A stretch of DNA of 7,003 bases from Planctomycetota bacterium (GCA_021826605.1 JAKAZF010000141.1:1-7003), one strand, 5' to 3'. Counted from the stretch's first letter, positions 1 through 6,510 are shown. The notes: generated by a model not told the origin, from the sequence alone. Program-made: numbers and translations.

Positions 1-570
1 CATATTTTGGGCGTACCACCAGTCTACCTCGGGGTGCGTCCAGACCCGCCGCCGCAACCAGTCAAAGCAAAGAAATCCGCGTGCTCTGAACTGAATTGCC
101 CAGAACTCGGGCCACTGTTCGTTAATGTGGTTGGTGCCATATTGGTACGGGATTGCCGCTGAAAAGAGAATGACATCACTCAAGCTACTGAGGTCGTCAA
201 CGAACGACTCCGCCCGGCCAAACGTGAGATGCTCCGCCACCTCCATGCAAATAGCCAAGTCGAACTGGGACAGGCCCGCCTTCGCAATAATTGACGCAAC
301 ACGATTGGCCTCAAGATCCCCTTCAGCGAACCGCTCCGGCGGAATGAGGAGCCTGGTTCGGTCGACATAACCGCCGTCAATCCCCAAGGTCGTCGACGCC
401 CCAAGCTCTGAGGCCGCTCGCAACCACGCACCCTCGCCACAGCCGACATCGATAACCGCTCTTGGTTGCACTATTTCAAAAAGCATTGCCAAGGTCACGC
501 GGGCAGAGGACAGGCTCCTGCGGGTGTGACCGTCAAAGAATTCGGCATCGTAGGGACGACTCGCTTCCAT
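1..570 (-). CDS. Class I SAM-dependent methyltransferase, 3' end beyond window
   Basis: The reading frame is open from an ATG at 568-570 to the left edge (190 codons seen, no stop), so the C-terminus is missing. The start is supported by AGGA with a 7-nt spacer. A Rossmann-type motif I is visible at residues 39-47 (VIDVGCGEG), followed by the acidic residue of the next strand at D65 (GID). A motif resembling the post-II region lies at about residues 103-115 (FDLAICMEVAEHL), and a conserved-looking NHINEQWPEFW segment at about 147-157. This pattern is typical of small methyltransferases found in glycan, polysaccharide or secondary-metabolite clusters. The substrate cannot be read from the sequence. 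It lies 48 nt downstream of the ABC exporter on the same strand and probably shares its transcript, which suggests modification of the exported molecule (inference). The fold assignment is firm; the function is not. Confidence 0.88.
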   Translation of the reverse strand, partial: MEASRPYDAEFFDGHTRRSLSSARVTLAMLFEIVQPRAVIDVGCGEGAWLRAASELGASTTLGIDGGYVDRTRLLIPPERFAEGDLEANRVASIIAKAGLSQFDLAICMEVAEHLTFGRAESFVDDLSSLSDVILFSAAIPYQYGTNHINEQWPEFWAIQFRARGFLCFDWLRRRVWTHPEVDWWYAQNM

Positions 571-618
571 TCACAATTCCTGCCTGTCTGGGTCCTCACT
601 AACCTCCCGCCGACCATG

Positions 619-2790
619 TTACGCAACATCCGGCGCGAGGTCGCTTCCGGCCGTCACTTGTTCCACTGGTTCCTCGGCAGCGCTGATCAACTGCGTATCA
701 TACAGCCGCCGATACGGCGGGCATTTTATATAGAGTTCCTGGTGCGTGCCACAGCCGACGATTCGTCCGGCGTCCAGGCATACAACCATATCCGCCGACA
801 TGACGGTGCTGAAGCGGTGCGCGATAACAAACGTCGTGCGATTGCGCATGAAATCTTCCAGTGCCAGGGCAATTTTCGCTTCGCTGTCTGAATCCACCTG
901 ACTCATGGCTTCATCAAGTATCAGAATGGCCGGATCACGTAATATGGCCCGCGCCAGGGCAATGCGCTGCCGTTGCCCGCCGGAAAGCCGCGCGCCCCCC
1001 TGCCCCACCTGCGTCTGATATCCCTGGGGCAAGTCACGGACGAATTCATCCACGTAGCTGCGGCGGGCCGCTTCCATGATCTGATCGCCGCCGGCTTGCC
1101 GCATTCCATAGGCAATGTTGTTGTACAGCGTATCGGAAAACAGCACGGTTTCCTGCGTTACCAGGCCAATCTGCCGCCGCAGAGAATTGACCGATACCGT
1201 CGCCGCATCCACGCCATCAATGAGGATCCGCCCTTCGGTGGGAATATACAGCCGCGGCAACAGCGAAAGCAGCGTGGTTTTACCCGATCCGTTGCTTCCA
1301 ACAACGGCCACCATTTGTCCGCGCTGAATGTTCAGATCAATATTCTGTAGAACCCACTCATCATGGCCCGGATACTTAAACGACACATTCTCGAATTGCA
1401 CGCTTTGGCTGTGCCGGGGCAGCTTCGGCAAACTCGGAGACAAATTGGGTTCAGGCGCAAGATCAATAACTTCAAAACAGCGCGCAGCCGCGGAATTGGC
1501 GATTTGCACCTGACTGTTAATGTCATTGAGCTTGCGCAGTGGTTCAAAAATAGCAATCAGGCAAGCCAGCATCAGGAAAAACTCGTCGCGGCCAATGACA
1601 TGATGAAACGTCAATTCCGCCGCCCACATCAGCGGAACGCTTACCAGTATGATGGACATGGTTTCAAACAGCGGCCGCGAGAGAGCCATGTAATGCTGCA
1701 GATGGCGAATGGCTTTGAACAAATCCCGATTGGCCTTGGCAAAGCGCCGCCGTTCATAACCGGCTCCGGAATACGCCTTGATAACCCGCATGGAAGCCAA
1801 CGCCTCGCTGCTGATCCCCACCACCTCTGACCAGCCCTGCAACTGCATGCCGCCCATATTCATCATTTTCTTGCCATATTTGCGAATCACCACCCCCATC
1901 GCCGGCAATATCAGCAGCATGGCCAGAAACATTTGCCAATCCACCATCACCGCAAGAATGGCCACGCCCAACGATTTTGTCGGCTCAAGAATCGCTTTTC
2001 CCAAAACCGTTCCCAGGCCGCCGGCCACAAAGGTGGTATCCACATTCACCCGGCTGACCAGATCATGGGTCCCCTTGTTTGAGGTGTAAGACAGCGGCAA
2101 ATCCAGAATGCGATTGAAAAGTTTGCGACGCAGATCAACAATCATTTTGTTGGCCACCACGCCGCTGATAAACGTCTGCAGATACCGGAATGTACTGCCG
2201 ACAATACACAAACCGATAAATACCATCACCACCCAGAACAGGCTCCATATTCGGCTATGCGGCATAAGTTCGATCGCGGATGCCCATAGCCGAGTACCGA
2301 AGGTCAACGGGGGCAGCGTGACCGTGAGGGTTCGCGGACCAGAGCCATCATTGGCGGTTACATCTAATTTTGCGGTACTGCCGGGCCTGGCATTCGCCAG
2401 CAGCGACATCATTTTCAACCAGGAATCCGCAGCGCCCAGCGTTTTCCCGGCTGGTGATACGATCTGAACGTTGCGAATCTGATCGCCAATTTGAATATTG
2501 TGCAGAGCTGACTGCGATTTGGTTCCCACACCAAGAACCGTAATGGCCAATTTACCGCTGCGGGCACTGGCATTTAATCCCATGGCCTGAATGTGCAGGC
2601 GTTGTTGCGTAACGGTCTGATCCCGCCAGCCATGCACCCCTTCCGCTCCCATAAATATCTTCATAACCGGATAAAGCGTCGCCACGCCCGACGCGTAGGA
2701 CAAACTCACACCGATAGCACATAAAAAGGAAAATACAATCTGCCATCGGTAGGGCCACGCCCCCCGCATCAATCGCCAAAATGGTTTCAT
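619..2790 (-). CDS. MsbA-like ABC exporter (TMD-NBD half-transporter) with a PDZ-like insert between TM1 and TM2
   Basis: This is a 723-residue fused permease/ATPase that probably acts as an inner-membrane homodimer exporting a lipid, glycolipid or other hydrophobic substrate. TM1 is at about residues 15-47, TM2 about 182-206, and TM3-TM6 lie between about 263 and 417. The nucleotide-binding domain fills the C-terminal 260 residues: Walker A GSNGSGKT (498-505), Q-loop Gln546, signature LSGGQ (602-606), Walker B ILILDE (622-627) and H-loop His658, so it should be ATPase-competent. The family is usually about 580-600 residues; the excess is mostly about 130 residues (48-178) between TM1 and TM2, outside the membrane, with a PDZ-like pattern around 80-161. 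The frame is open to an ATG at 2922, but I prefer ATG 2790. The upstream ATG has no Shine-Dalgarno, a perfect TATAAT sits between the two (2825-2830), and the MKPFW start fits an exporter N-terminus. Ribosome binding at 2790 is weak (GGGAAA). The exported substrate is unknown. Confidence 0.93.
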   Translation of the reverse strand: MKPFWRLMRGAWPYRWQIVFSFLCAIGVSLSYASGVATLYPVMKIFMGAEGVHGWRDQTVTQQRLHIQAMGLNASARSGKLAITVLGVGTKSQSALHNIQIGDQIRNVQIVSPAGKTLGAADSWLKMMSLLANARPGSTAKLDVTANDGSGPRTLTVTLPPLTFGTRLWASAIELMPHSRIWSLFWVVMVFIGLCIVGSTFRYLQTFISGVVANKMIVDLRRKLFNRILDLPLSYTSNKGTHDLVSRVNVDTTFVAGGLGTVLGKAILEPTKSLGVAILAVMVDWQMFLAMLLILPAMGVVIRKYGKKMMNMGGMQLQGWSEVVGISSEALASMRVIKAYSGAGYERRRFAKANRDLFKAIRHLQHYMALSRPLFETMSIILVSVPLMWAAELTFHHVIGRDEFFLMLACLIAIFEPLRKLNDINSQVQIANSAAARCFEVIDLAPEPNLSPSLPKLPRHSQSVQFENVSFKYPGHDEWVLQNIDLNIQRGQMVAVVGSNGSGKTTLLSLLPRLYIPTEGRILIDGVDAATVSVNSLRRQIGLVTQETVLFSDTLYNNIAYGMRQAGGDQIMEAARRSYVDEFVRDLPQGYQTQVGQGGARLSGGQRQRIALARAILRDPAILILDEAMSQVDSDSEAKIALALEDFMRNRTTFVIAHRFSTVMSADMVVCLDAGRIVGCGTHQELYIKCPPYRRLYDTQLISAAEEPVEQVTAGSDLAPDVA

Positions 2791-2824
2791 TAACGTTTCC
2801 CGAATACCAGCTAACCAAACAGCG

Positions 2825-2851
2825 ATTATAGCAACTCTTTGCCTCTTAAGT
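2825..2851 (-). promoter_or_regulatory. Candidate sigma-70-type promoter for the ABC exporter gene
   Basis: On the minus strand a perfect TATAAT occupies 2830-2825. A weak -35-like TTACTT lies 17 nt upstream, ending near 2853. Transcription would begin near 2818, giving a leader of roughly 28 nt to the ATG at 2790. The strong -10 and good spacing to that ATG support it; the poor -35 limits confidence. Confidence 0.45.
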
Positions 2852-2959
2852 AAGAAATCCGACGCCGCCCGAAAGCGGGTGCGGTTATATCGAATCGCGG
2901 GTGAATCCCGCCGCAGAGCCATTTACATTTATGTGTGTCGCATCATGCAAAATAGGCAA

Positions 2960-2972
2960 TCAAACGGCCAAT
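2960..2972 (+). repeat. 13-bp direct repeat, copy 1
   Basis: TCAAACGGCCAAT occurs here and again, identically, 172 bp further on. Both copies lie in the divergent intergenic region. A perfect 13-bp match within about 500 bp is unlikely by chance, so a shared protein-binding site is possible. No regulator is identified. Confidence 0.5.
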
Positions 2973-2991
2973 TGTGACATATTGCGGGCAA

Positions 2992-3008
2992 GCAGGCGGA
3001 ACGCCTGC
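2992..3008. other. Perfect 7-bp inverted repeat with GAA loop
   Basis: GCAGGCG, GAA, CGCCTGC forms a GC-rich 7-bp stem with a three-base loop. Neither strand continues into a T-run, so it is not a standard intrinsic terminator. It could be a cruciform or RNA hairpin, a protein site, or a REP-like element. No second copy was seen in the window. Confidence 0.5.
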
Positions 3009-3074
3009 GTTACGAAATCGGTTCACACGGCTTACGGCAAGAATGCATGGGCACATGGGGGCGGAAATAGGTGA

Positions 3075-3125
3075 AATATCGGGGATATTGCAGCTTGAAA
3101 TGCTGCACGCTTAATCATCCCCCGT
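3075..3125. other. Cluster of hairpins in the intergenic region
   Basis: AATATC-ggg-GATATT (3075-3089) abuts TGCAGC-N7-GCTGCA (3089-3107). In addition, CGGGGAT (3080-3086) could pair, with one bulged C, with the ATCCCCCG that ends near 3125. That pairing would enclose the second hairpin and exclude the first. It could be a structured RNA or stacked operator sites. It lies upstream of the predicted start of the lipoprotein transcript, so a leader role would need another promoter. This is weak evidence. Confidence 0.25.
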
Positions 3126-3131
3126 CATGTT

Positions 3132-3144
3132 TCAAACGGCCAAT
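3132..3144 (+). repeat. 13-bp direct repeat, copy 2
   Basis: This is an identical copy of the TCAAACGGCCAAT at 2960-2972, in the same orientation. It lies about 140 bp upstream of the TATAAT of the lipoprotein gene, while copy 1 lies about 130 bp upstream of the exporter's TATAAT. The roughly symmetric placement between divergent genes would suit a shared regulator (inference). Confidence 0.5.
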
Positions 3145-3188
3145 CAGCCCCGCCCAATCTGCTGCTACCCTTGCAGGAATCAATACGG

Positions 3189-3221
3189 CCCCATACTGAA
3201 CATGCTACCCCATACGGTAGC
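3189..3221. other. Short direct and inverted repeats near the lipoprotein promoter
   Basis: CCCCATAC is repeated at 3189-3196 and 3208-3215 (19 nt apart). The second copy forms most of the loop of an inverted repeat, GCTACC (3204-3209) with GGTAGC (3216-3221). The arrangement resembles an operator about 60-90 bp upstream of the TATAAT at 3282, but elements this short may arise by chance. Confidence 0.3.
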
Positions 3222-3257
3222 GGTCTTATCCGGCCTGATTCGCAAAGGCGAGGCATT

Positions 3258-3287
3258 TTCGCCGGTGCGCGGATTACCGGATATAAT
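3258..3287 (+). promoter_or_regulatory. Candidate promoter for the lipoprotein/M20 pair
   Basis: A perfect TATAAT at 3282-3287 places the transcript start near 3294, about 30 nt before the chosen ATG. Eighteen nt upstream is TTCGCC (3258-3263), a poor match to TTGACA; the same hexamer and spacing occur before gltA. A 5-bp inverted repeat, GGCGA (3247-3251) with TCGCC (3259-3263), overlaps the -35 position and might be a repressor site. Confidence 0.5.
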
Positions 3288-3323
3288 GTATCTGTATTGC
3301 GGATCAGGAAAAGGATGGATCAC

Positions 3324-3827
3324 ATGCGGACCGCACAATCAAAACGAATTTTTCTGGCGATGGCAGTATGCTTCGGAACGTTGAGTATCGCAGGATGCAA
3401 CGGCTATTGGGCTGGTGCCTATTGGCGCGGCGGGGCCATAGCGGTTCAGCAACCGGGCCCGTATGCGTATGAATATTATTTTGACCCGGTCTTTCAGGCT
3501 TATTATTGCTATTACCCCAGTTATGGCTGGCGGTATTGCCCCTCACCGCCACCGCCGAACGCGGTATTCTGGCGCGGCCCGGTGCCGCAATATTTGCCGC
3601 CACCGGGTCCCGTTGTGGGATTTAATTATTATTTTGATCCCGCTCGCCGCGTTTACTACTATCAGGATCGCGACAACCGCTGGCACTATTATCCCGGACG
3701 GCCCCCTCAGCAGGCGCGTTTCTGGCAGGGACCGCGTCCAAGAATGCTGCCCGAACCGCCACGCGGAGCGCCCGTGCATCGGCCACCCGGCCCCGATCGG
3801 GAACGCCGTGGACAAAACCGCCGTTAA
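3324..3827 (+). CDS. Small Tyr/Pro-rich lipoprotein with two tandem 51-residue-period repeats
   Basis: This encodes 167 residues that I do not recognise as a named family. Residues 1-25 form a lipoprotein signal peptide: basic start (RTAQSKR), hydrophobic core, and lipobox IAGC with Cys25 as the lipidated residue. Asn follows Cys, which is compatible with outer-membrane sorting under the E. coli rule. The mature part has two copies of a motif running YYFDP, YY, W-x-Y-x-P, PP, A-x-FW-x-GP-x-P, LP. They lie at 51-94 and 102-145, align without gaps at an offset of 51, and share 21 of 44 residues. A proline/arginine-rich tail follows. The protein is probably periplasmic or on the envelope surface; its function is unknown. 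ATG 3324 is chosen because AGGA lies 8 nt upstream. ATG 3315, with AGGA 5 nt upstream, would add three residues and is nearly as good. The frame extends further upstream, but that would bury the signal peptide and lies before the TATAAT. The M20 gene follows after 9 nt. Confidence 0.8.
   Translation: MRTAQSKRIFLAMAVCFGTLSIAGCNGYWAGAYWRGGAIAVQQPGPYAYEYYFDPVFQAYYCYYPSYGWRYCPSPPPPNAVFWRGPVPQYLPPPGPVVGFNYYFDPARRVYYYQDRDNRWHYYPGRPPQQARFWQGPRPRMLPEPPRGAPVHRPPGPDRERRGQNRR
3474..3758 (+). repeat. Coding tandem repeat: two 44-residue units at 51-residue spacing
   Basis: Unit 1 is 3474-3605 and unit 2 is 3627-3758, each encoding YYFDP through the LP-x-P end. The protein-level match is ungapped, and conserved Tyr, Trp, Phe, Pro and Gly dominate, which looks like a small aromatic-cored fold duplicated once. 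DNA identity is clearly lower than protein pattern conservation, so the duplication is old. Confidence 0.75.
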
Positions 3828-3836
3828 TTATTTTTC

Positions 3837-5051
3837 ATGAGGGCGTCTGTGGCGGATTTCGCACCCATACTGGCCTGGATTGAGGCCCAGCAAACACGCA
3901 TGGAATCGTTGGTTATGCAATGGGCGGGCATCAATTCCGGCAGCTACAATATCGCCGGTCTTAGCCACATGGCCGATGTGCTTACCGATGCCTTCGCCGT
4001 TTTGCGGCATCCGGTCCGGCGCATGGCGTTACCACCGCAGATCGTTATTGAATCCAATGGGGAGTTTGCCGCACGTCCGCTGGGGCCGGCATTATTCATT
4101 CAAGGGCATCCGCAGCGGGCCAATCGCGTATTGATGGGGATTCATTTTGATACCGTGTACGGTGCCGAGAGCACATTTCAACAAGTGCGGCGATGCGGCC
4201 AGGAAATGTGCGGCCCGGGCGTGGCTGATGCCAAGGGGGGCATCGCGATTCTGTTAATTGCCCTGCAGGCGCTGGAGGAATCGGAATTTGCGGGACATCT
4301 GGGTTGGGATGTGGTGCTGAATCCGGATGAGGAAATTGGTTCGCCCGGTTCTGCGCCACTTTATCAGGCCGCAGCGCAGGGTAAGACGCTGGGTCTGCTT
4401 TTTGAACCGGCGTTGCCGGATGGGAGCCTCGCGGCAGCGCGGAAGGGATCGGGAAATTTCGTATGGGTTGTCAAAGGTAAAGCGGCACACGCCGGCCGGG
4501 ATTTCCACTCCGGGCGCAGCAGCACCGTTGCGTTGGCGAAAATCGTGTTGGCGCTGGACCATCTCAACAATCGGTGGCCCGGAGCCACCATCAACATCGG
4601 ACGTATGGAGGGAGGCAGCGCATTAAACATTGTGCCAGATCTGGCCATTGCCCGGGTGAATATCCGTTGTCAGTTGCCTGAACACCAGCAGGAAATTCAT
4701 CAGGCCCTGCGTGCGATCGCGGAAGAAGCCAATAAGAAAGAAGGCTTTGATGTGCAACTGCACGGGGAGTTTCATGCCCCGCCGCGAATATTTGATCCTG
4801 CCCATGCGCAGTGGTTCAATCGTCTGGCGCAATGCGGAGCGGAACTGGCAATACCCGTTTCCTGGCAGGACAGCGGAGGAACCTGCGATGGCAACCGCCT
4901 GTCGGCAGGCGGTTTGCCAACCATCGATACGCTTGGCCCCGTAGGGCAGGGCATACACAGTTTCGCCGAACGCATTGACACAACTTCCCTTGCCGAACGG
5001 GCGAAACTCACAGCATTGATGCTGCTGAAAGTCGCACGGGGAGATTTTTGA
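3837..5051 (+). CDS. M20-family metallohydrolase (carboxypeptidase G2-like)
   Basis: This 404-residue protein is probably a cytoplasmic dinuclear-zinc amidohydrolase or peptidase that removes a C-terminal residue or acyl group; the substrate is not determinable. M20 signatures appear in order: HFD (His103, Asp105), GPGVADAKGG with metal ligand Asp131, DEEIGSPGS with catalytic Glu165 and ligand Glu166, Glu190 in FEPAL, the AHAGRDFHSG segment with His218 of the dimerisation region, NIVPDLA, and QGIHSF with final ligand His374. All the expected ligands are present. Length and order fit the CPG2-like M20A group. There is no signal peptide. ATG 3837 is 9 nt after the lipoprotein stop and lacks a Shine-Dalgarno. 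A GTG at 3849 (GTG GCG GAT) has GAGGG 5 nt upstream and may be the true start, giving 400 residues. Co-transcription with the lipoprotein gene is likely. The functional link between them is unknown. Confidence 0.93.
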   Translation: MRASVADFAPILAWIEAQQTRMESLVMQWAGINSGSYNIAGLSHMADVLTDAFAVLRHPVRRMALPPQIVIESNGEFAARPLGPALFIQGHPQRANRVLMGIHFDTVYGAESTFQQVRRCGQEMCGPGVADAKGGIAILLIALQALEESEFAGHLGWDVVLNPDEEIGSPGSAPLYQAAAQGKTLGLLFEPALPDGSLAAARKGSGNFVWVVKGKAAHAGRDFHSGRSSTVALAKIVLALDHLNNRWPGATINIGRMEGGSALNIVPDLAIARVNIRCQLPEHQQEIHQALRAIAEEANKKEGFDVQLHGEFHAPPRIFDPAHAQWFNRLAQCGAELAIPVSWQDSGGTCDGNRLSAGGLPTIDTLGPVGQGIHSFAERIDTTSLAERAKLTALMLLKVARGDF

Positions 5052-5124
5052 GTTTACCGGAAGCGATTTTCCGACGGACACGAAAATAATCCGGCGGCTG
5101 AAAAGATTTAAAAGTGGCGTGGCG
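5052..5124. other. Intergenic region between M20 gene and gltA promoter
   Basis: A 5-6-bp hairpin, CGGAA with TTCCG (5058-5073), follows the M20 stop but has no T-run, so no convincing terminator is seen. The remainder shows no recognisable element. Confidence 0.3.
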
Positions 5125-5154
5125 TTCGCCAAATCAGAAAAAATTGTGTAATAT
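5125..5154 (+). promoter_or_regulatory. gltA: Candidate gltA promoter
   Basis: TAATAT at 5149-5154 resembles a -10 box, and TTCGCC (5125-5130) lies 18 nt upstream. The start would be near 5161, giving a leader of about 38 nt that begins just before the mini-ORF's Shine-Dalgarno. The -35 is a weak match to the E. coli consensus but identical to the hexamer at the lipoprotein promoter. Confidence 0.4.
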
Positions 5155-5165
5155 TCCGCACGGGC

Positions 5166-5186
5166 AGGAGTGATACGATGACGTAA
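5166..5186 (+). promoter_or_regulatory. Two-codon leader mini-ORF (Met-Thr-stop) with its own Shine-Dalgarno
   Basis: AGGAG (5166-5170), a 7-nt spacer, then ATG ACG TAA (5178-5186). The stop runs directly into the A-rich gltA Shine-Dalgarno AAGGA (5188-5192), and the gltA ATG is 12 nt after the TAA. A ribosome on the mini-ORF would cover the gltA ribosome-binding site, so it could act as a translational regulator or coupling element (inference). Chance occurrence is possible. Confidence 0.35.
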
Positions 5187-5198
5187 AAAGGACTTCCC

Positions 5199-6485
5199 AT
5201 GGCAGAATCAATTCAACTTTCCCTGAACGGAAAAACCTATCAGTACCCGGTGGTCACCGGAACCGAAAATGAACGCGGAATCGATATTACGCGCCTGCGA
5301 TCAGATACGGGACTTATCACGCTGGATCCCGGCTACGGCAACACCGGCTCGTGCCAAAGTGCCATAACCTATATTGACGGAGACAAGGGAATTCTGCGCT
5401 ATCGCGGCATTCCCATTGAGGAATTCGCCAATCATCCGAATTTTATTGAAGTTGCGTGGCTGCTGATTTTCGGCCGCCTGCCAAATGAATCGGAATTAGC
5501 GCGTTTTCGGGGCCGGCTTACCTCCAATGCCCACCTGCATGAAGCCATGAAGCACACGTTTGAAGGCTTCCCCATTACCGCACCACCCATGGCGATTACC
5601 TCGGCGATGATTAACACACTGGGATGTTTTCATCCCGAACTTTATTCCCTGGATGATGAGGTATTACTGGAAGAAGCGGCCGCGCGGCTGATCAGCAAAA
5701 TCAGAACCATCGCGGCGTTTACCTATCGGCGTGTCAACGGGCTTCCCTACATTTATGCCGATCCCAAGTTGCGCTATTGCGCCAATTTTCTGCACATGAT
5801 GTTTTCCATGCCCTATGAACAACACATGGTGGATCAGGAAATTGAAGATGCCCTGAACTTAATATTCATTCTCCATGCGGATCATGAGCAAAACTGCTCC
5901 ACAAGCACCGTGCGCATGGTGGGCAGCAGCAAAGCCAATTTGTTTGCCAGTTGCGCCGCCGGTGTGTGCGCCCTGTGGGGACCGCTGCATGGCGGTGCCA
6001 ATGTGGAAGTGCTGGACATGCTGGAAAAAATTCACCTCGGCGGCATGACCGCGGAAAAATATATTGAACTGTCCAAGAAGAAAGACAACAACATCCGTCT
6101 GATGGGCTTTGGCCATCGGGTTTATAAAAATTATGATCCGCGTGCCAAAATGCTGCAGAGCGTATGCGAACGCGTGCTGAAAAAACTGGATGTCAAAGAT
6201 CCGCTACTGGACATTGCCCGGAAACTCGAAGAACTGGCACTGAAGGATGAATATTTTGTCGCCCGGAAATTGTACCCCAATGTCGATTTTTACAGCGGCA
6301 TAATTATGCGGGCCATGGGCATTCCCACGGATATGTTCACGGTGCTTTTTGCCATTGGGCGCTTGCCGGGCTGGATCGCCCATTGGAAGGAACAACACGA
6401 CGATCCGGCATCTAAAATCGCCCGACCGCGTCAGATTTACACCGGGCCGGTGAATCGTCATTATGTGCACCTCGGTCAGCGCTGA
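5199..6485 (+). CDS. gltA: Citrate synthase, type II (GltA-type)
   Basis: This 428-residue cytoplasmic enzyme condenses acetyl-CoA with oxaloacetate to citrate, the entry step of the TCA cycle. The catalytic residues fall almost exactly where E. coli GltA has them: His264 in GPLHGGAN, His306 in GFGHRVYK and Asp363 in NVDFYSG. His226 and His229 lie in the HADHEQN segment, and C-terminal arginines in ARPRQIYTG. The N-terminal beta-rich extension (residues 1-50, including TLDPGYGNTGSCQS) is characteristic of hexameric type II enzymes, which are often NADH-regulated. Length and this extension argue against the shorter 2-methylcitrate synthase PrpC. The start has AAGGA with a 6-nt spacer. A candidate promoter and a two-codon mini-ORF precede it. 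Its C-terminal codons and stop overlap an inverted repeat. The permease gene follows after 43 nt. Confidence 0.98.
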   Translation: MAESIQLSLNGKTYQYPVVTGTENERGIDITRLRSDTGLITLDPGYGNTGSCQSAITYIDGDKGILRYRGIPIEEFANHPNFIEVAWLLIFGRLPNESELARFRGRLTSNAHLHEAMKHTFEGFPITAPPMAITSAMINTLGCFHPELYSLDDEVLLEEAAARLISKIRTIAAFTYRRVNGLPYIYADPKLRYCANFLHMMFSMPYEQHMVDQEIEDALNLIFILHADHEQNCSTSTVRMVGSSKANLFASCAAGVCALWGPLHGGANVEVLDMLEKIHLGGMTAEKYIELSKKKDNNIRLMGFGHRVYKNYDPRAKMLQSVCERVLKKLDVKDPLLDIARKLEELALKDEYFVARKLYPNVDFYSGIIMRAMGIPTDMFTVLFAIGRLPGWIAHWKEQHDDPASKIARPRQIYTGPVNRHYVHLGQR

Positions 6486-6510
6486 AAAAAGCTGACTGGG
6501 GTAATATTTT
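6475..6510 (+). terminator. Weak hairpin overlapping the gltA stop
   Basis: GTCAGC (6475-6480) pairs with GCTGAC (6491-6496) across a 10-nt loop. A competing perfect palindrome, TCAGCGCTGA (6476-6485), includes the stop codon. Only a short T-run (TTTT, 6507-6510) follows, about 10 nt after the stem. It may be a leaky terminator or attenuator between gltA and the permease gene. Confidence 0.25.

Noticed and set aside
466..1830. Several plus-strand open frames opposite the exporter and methyltransferase
   Set aside because: They are antisense to strongly recognisable protein sequence, show no domain motifs, and have no plausible ribosome-binding arrangement.
3127..3384. 85-codon plus-strand frame overlapping the lipoprotein start
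   Set aside because: It has no Shine-Dalgarno or recognisable motif, spans the lipoprotein promoter and overlaps its signal peptide in another frame.
5058..5073. Hairpin after the M20 gene as an intrinsic terminator
   Set aside because: The stem is only 5-6 bp and no T-run follows.
4623..5132. 169-codon minus-strand frame opposite the M20 gene
   Set aside because: It is antisense to the conserved C-terminal M20 motifs and has no recognisable features, so it is a shadow frame.
5199..6485. 2-methylcitrate synthase (PrpC) as an alternative to citrate synthase
   Set aside because: The length of 428, the N-terminal beta-rich extension and catalytic-residue numbering near E. coli GltA favour citrate synthase.
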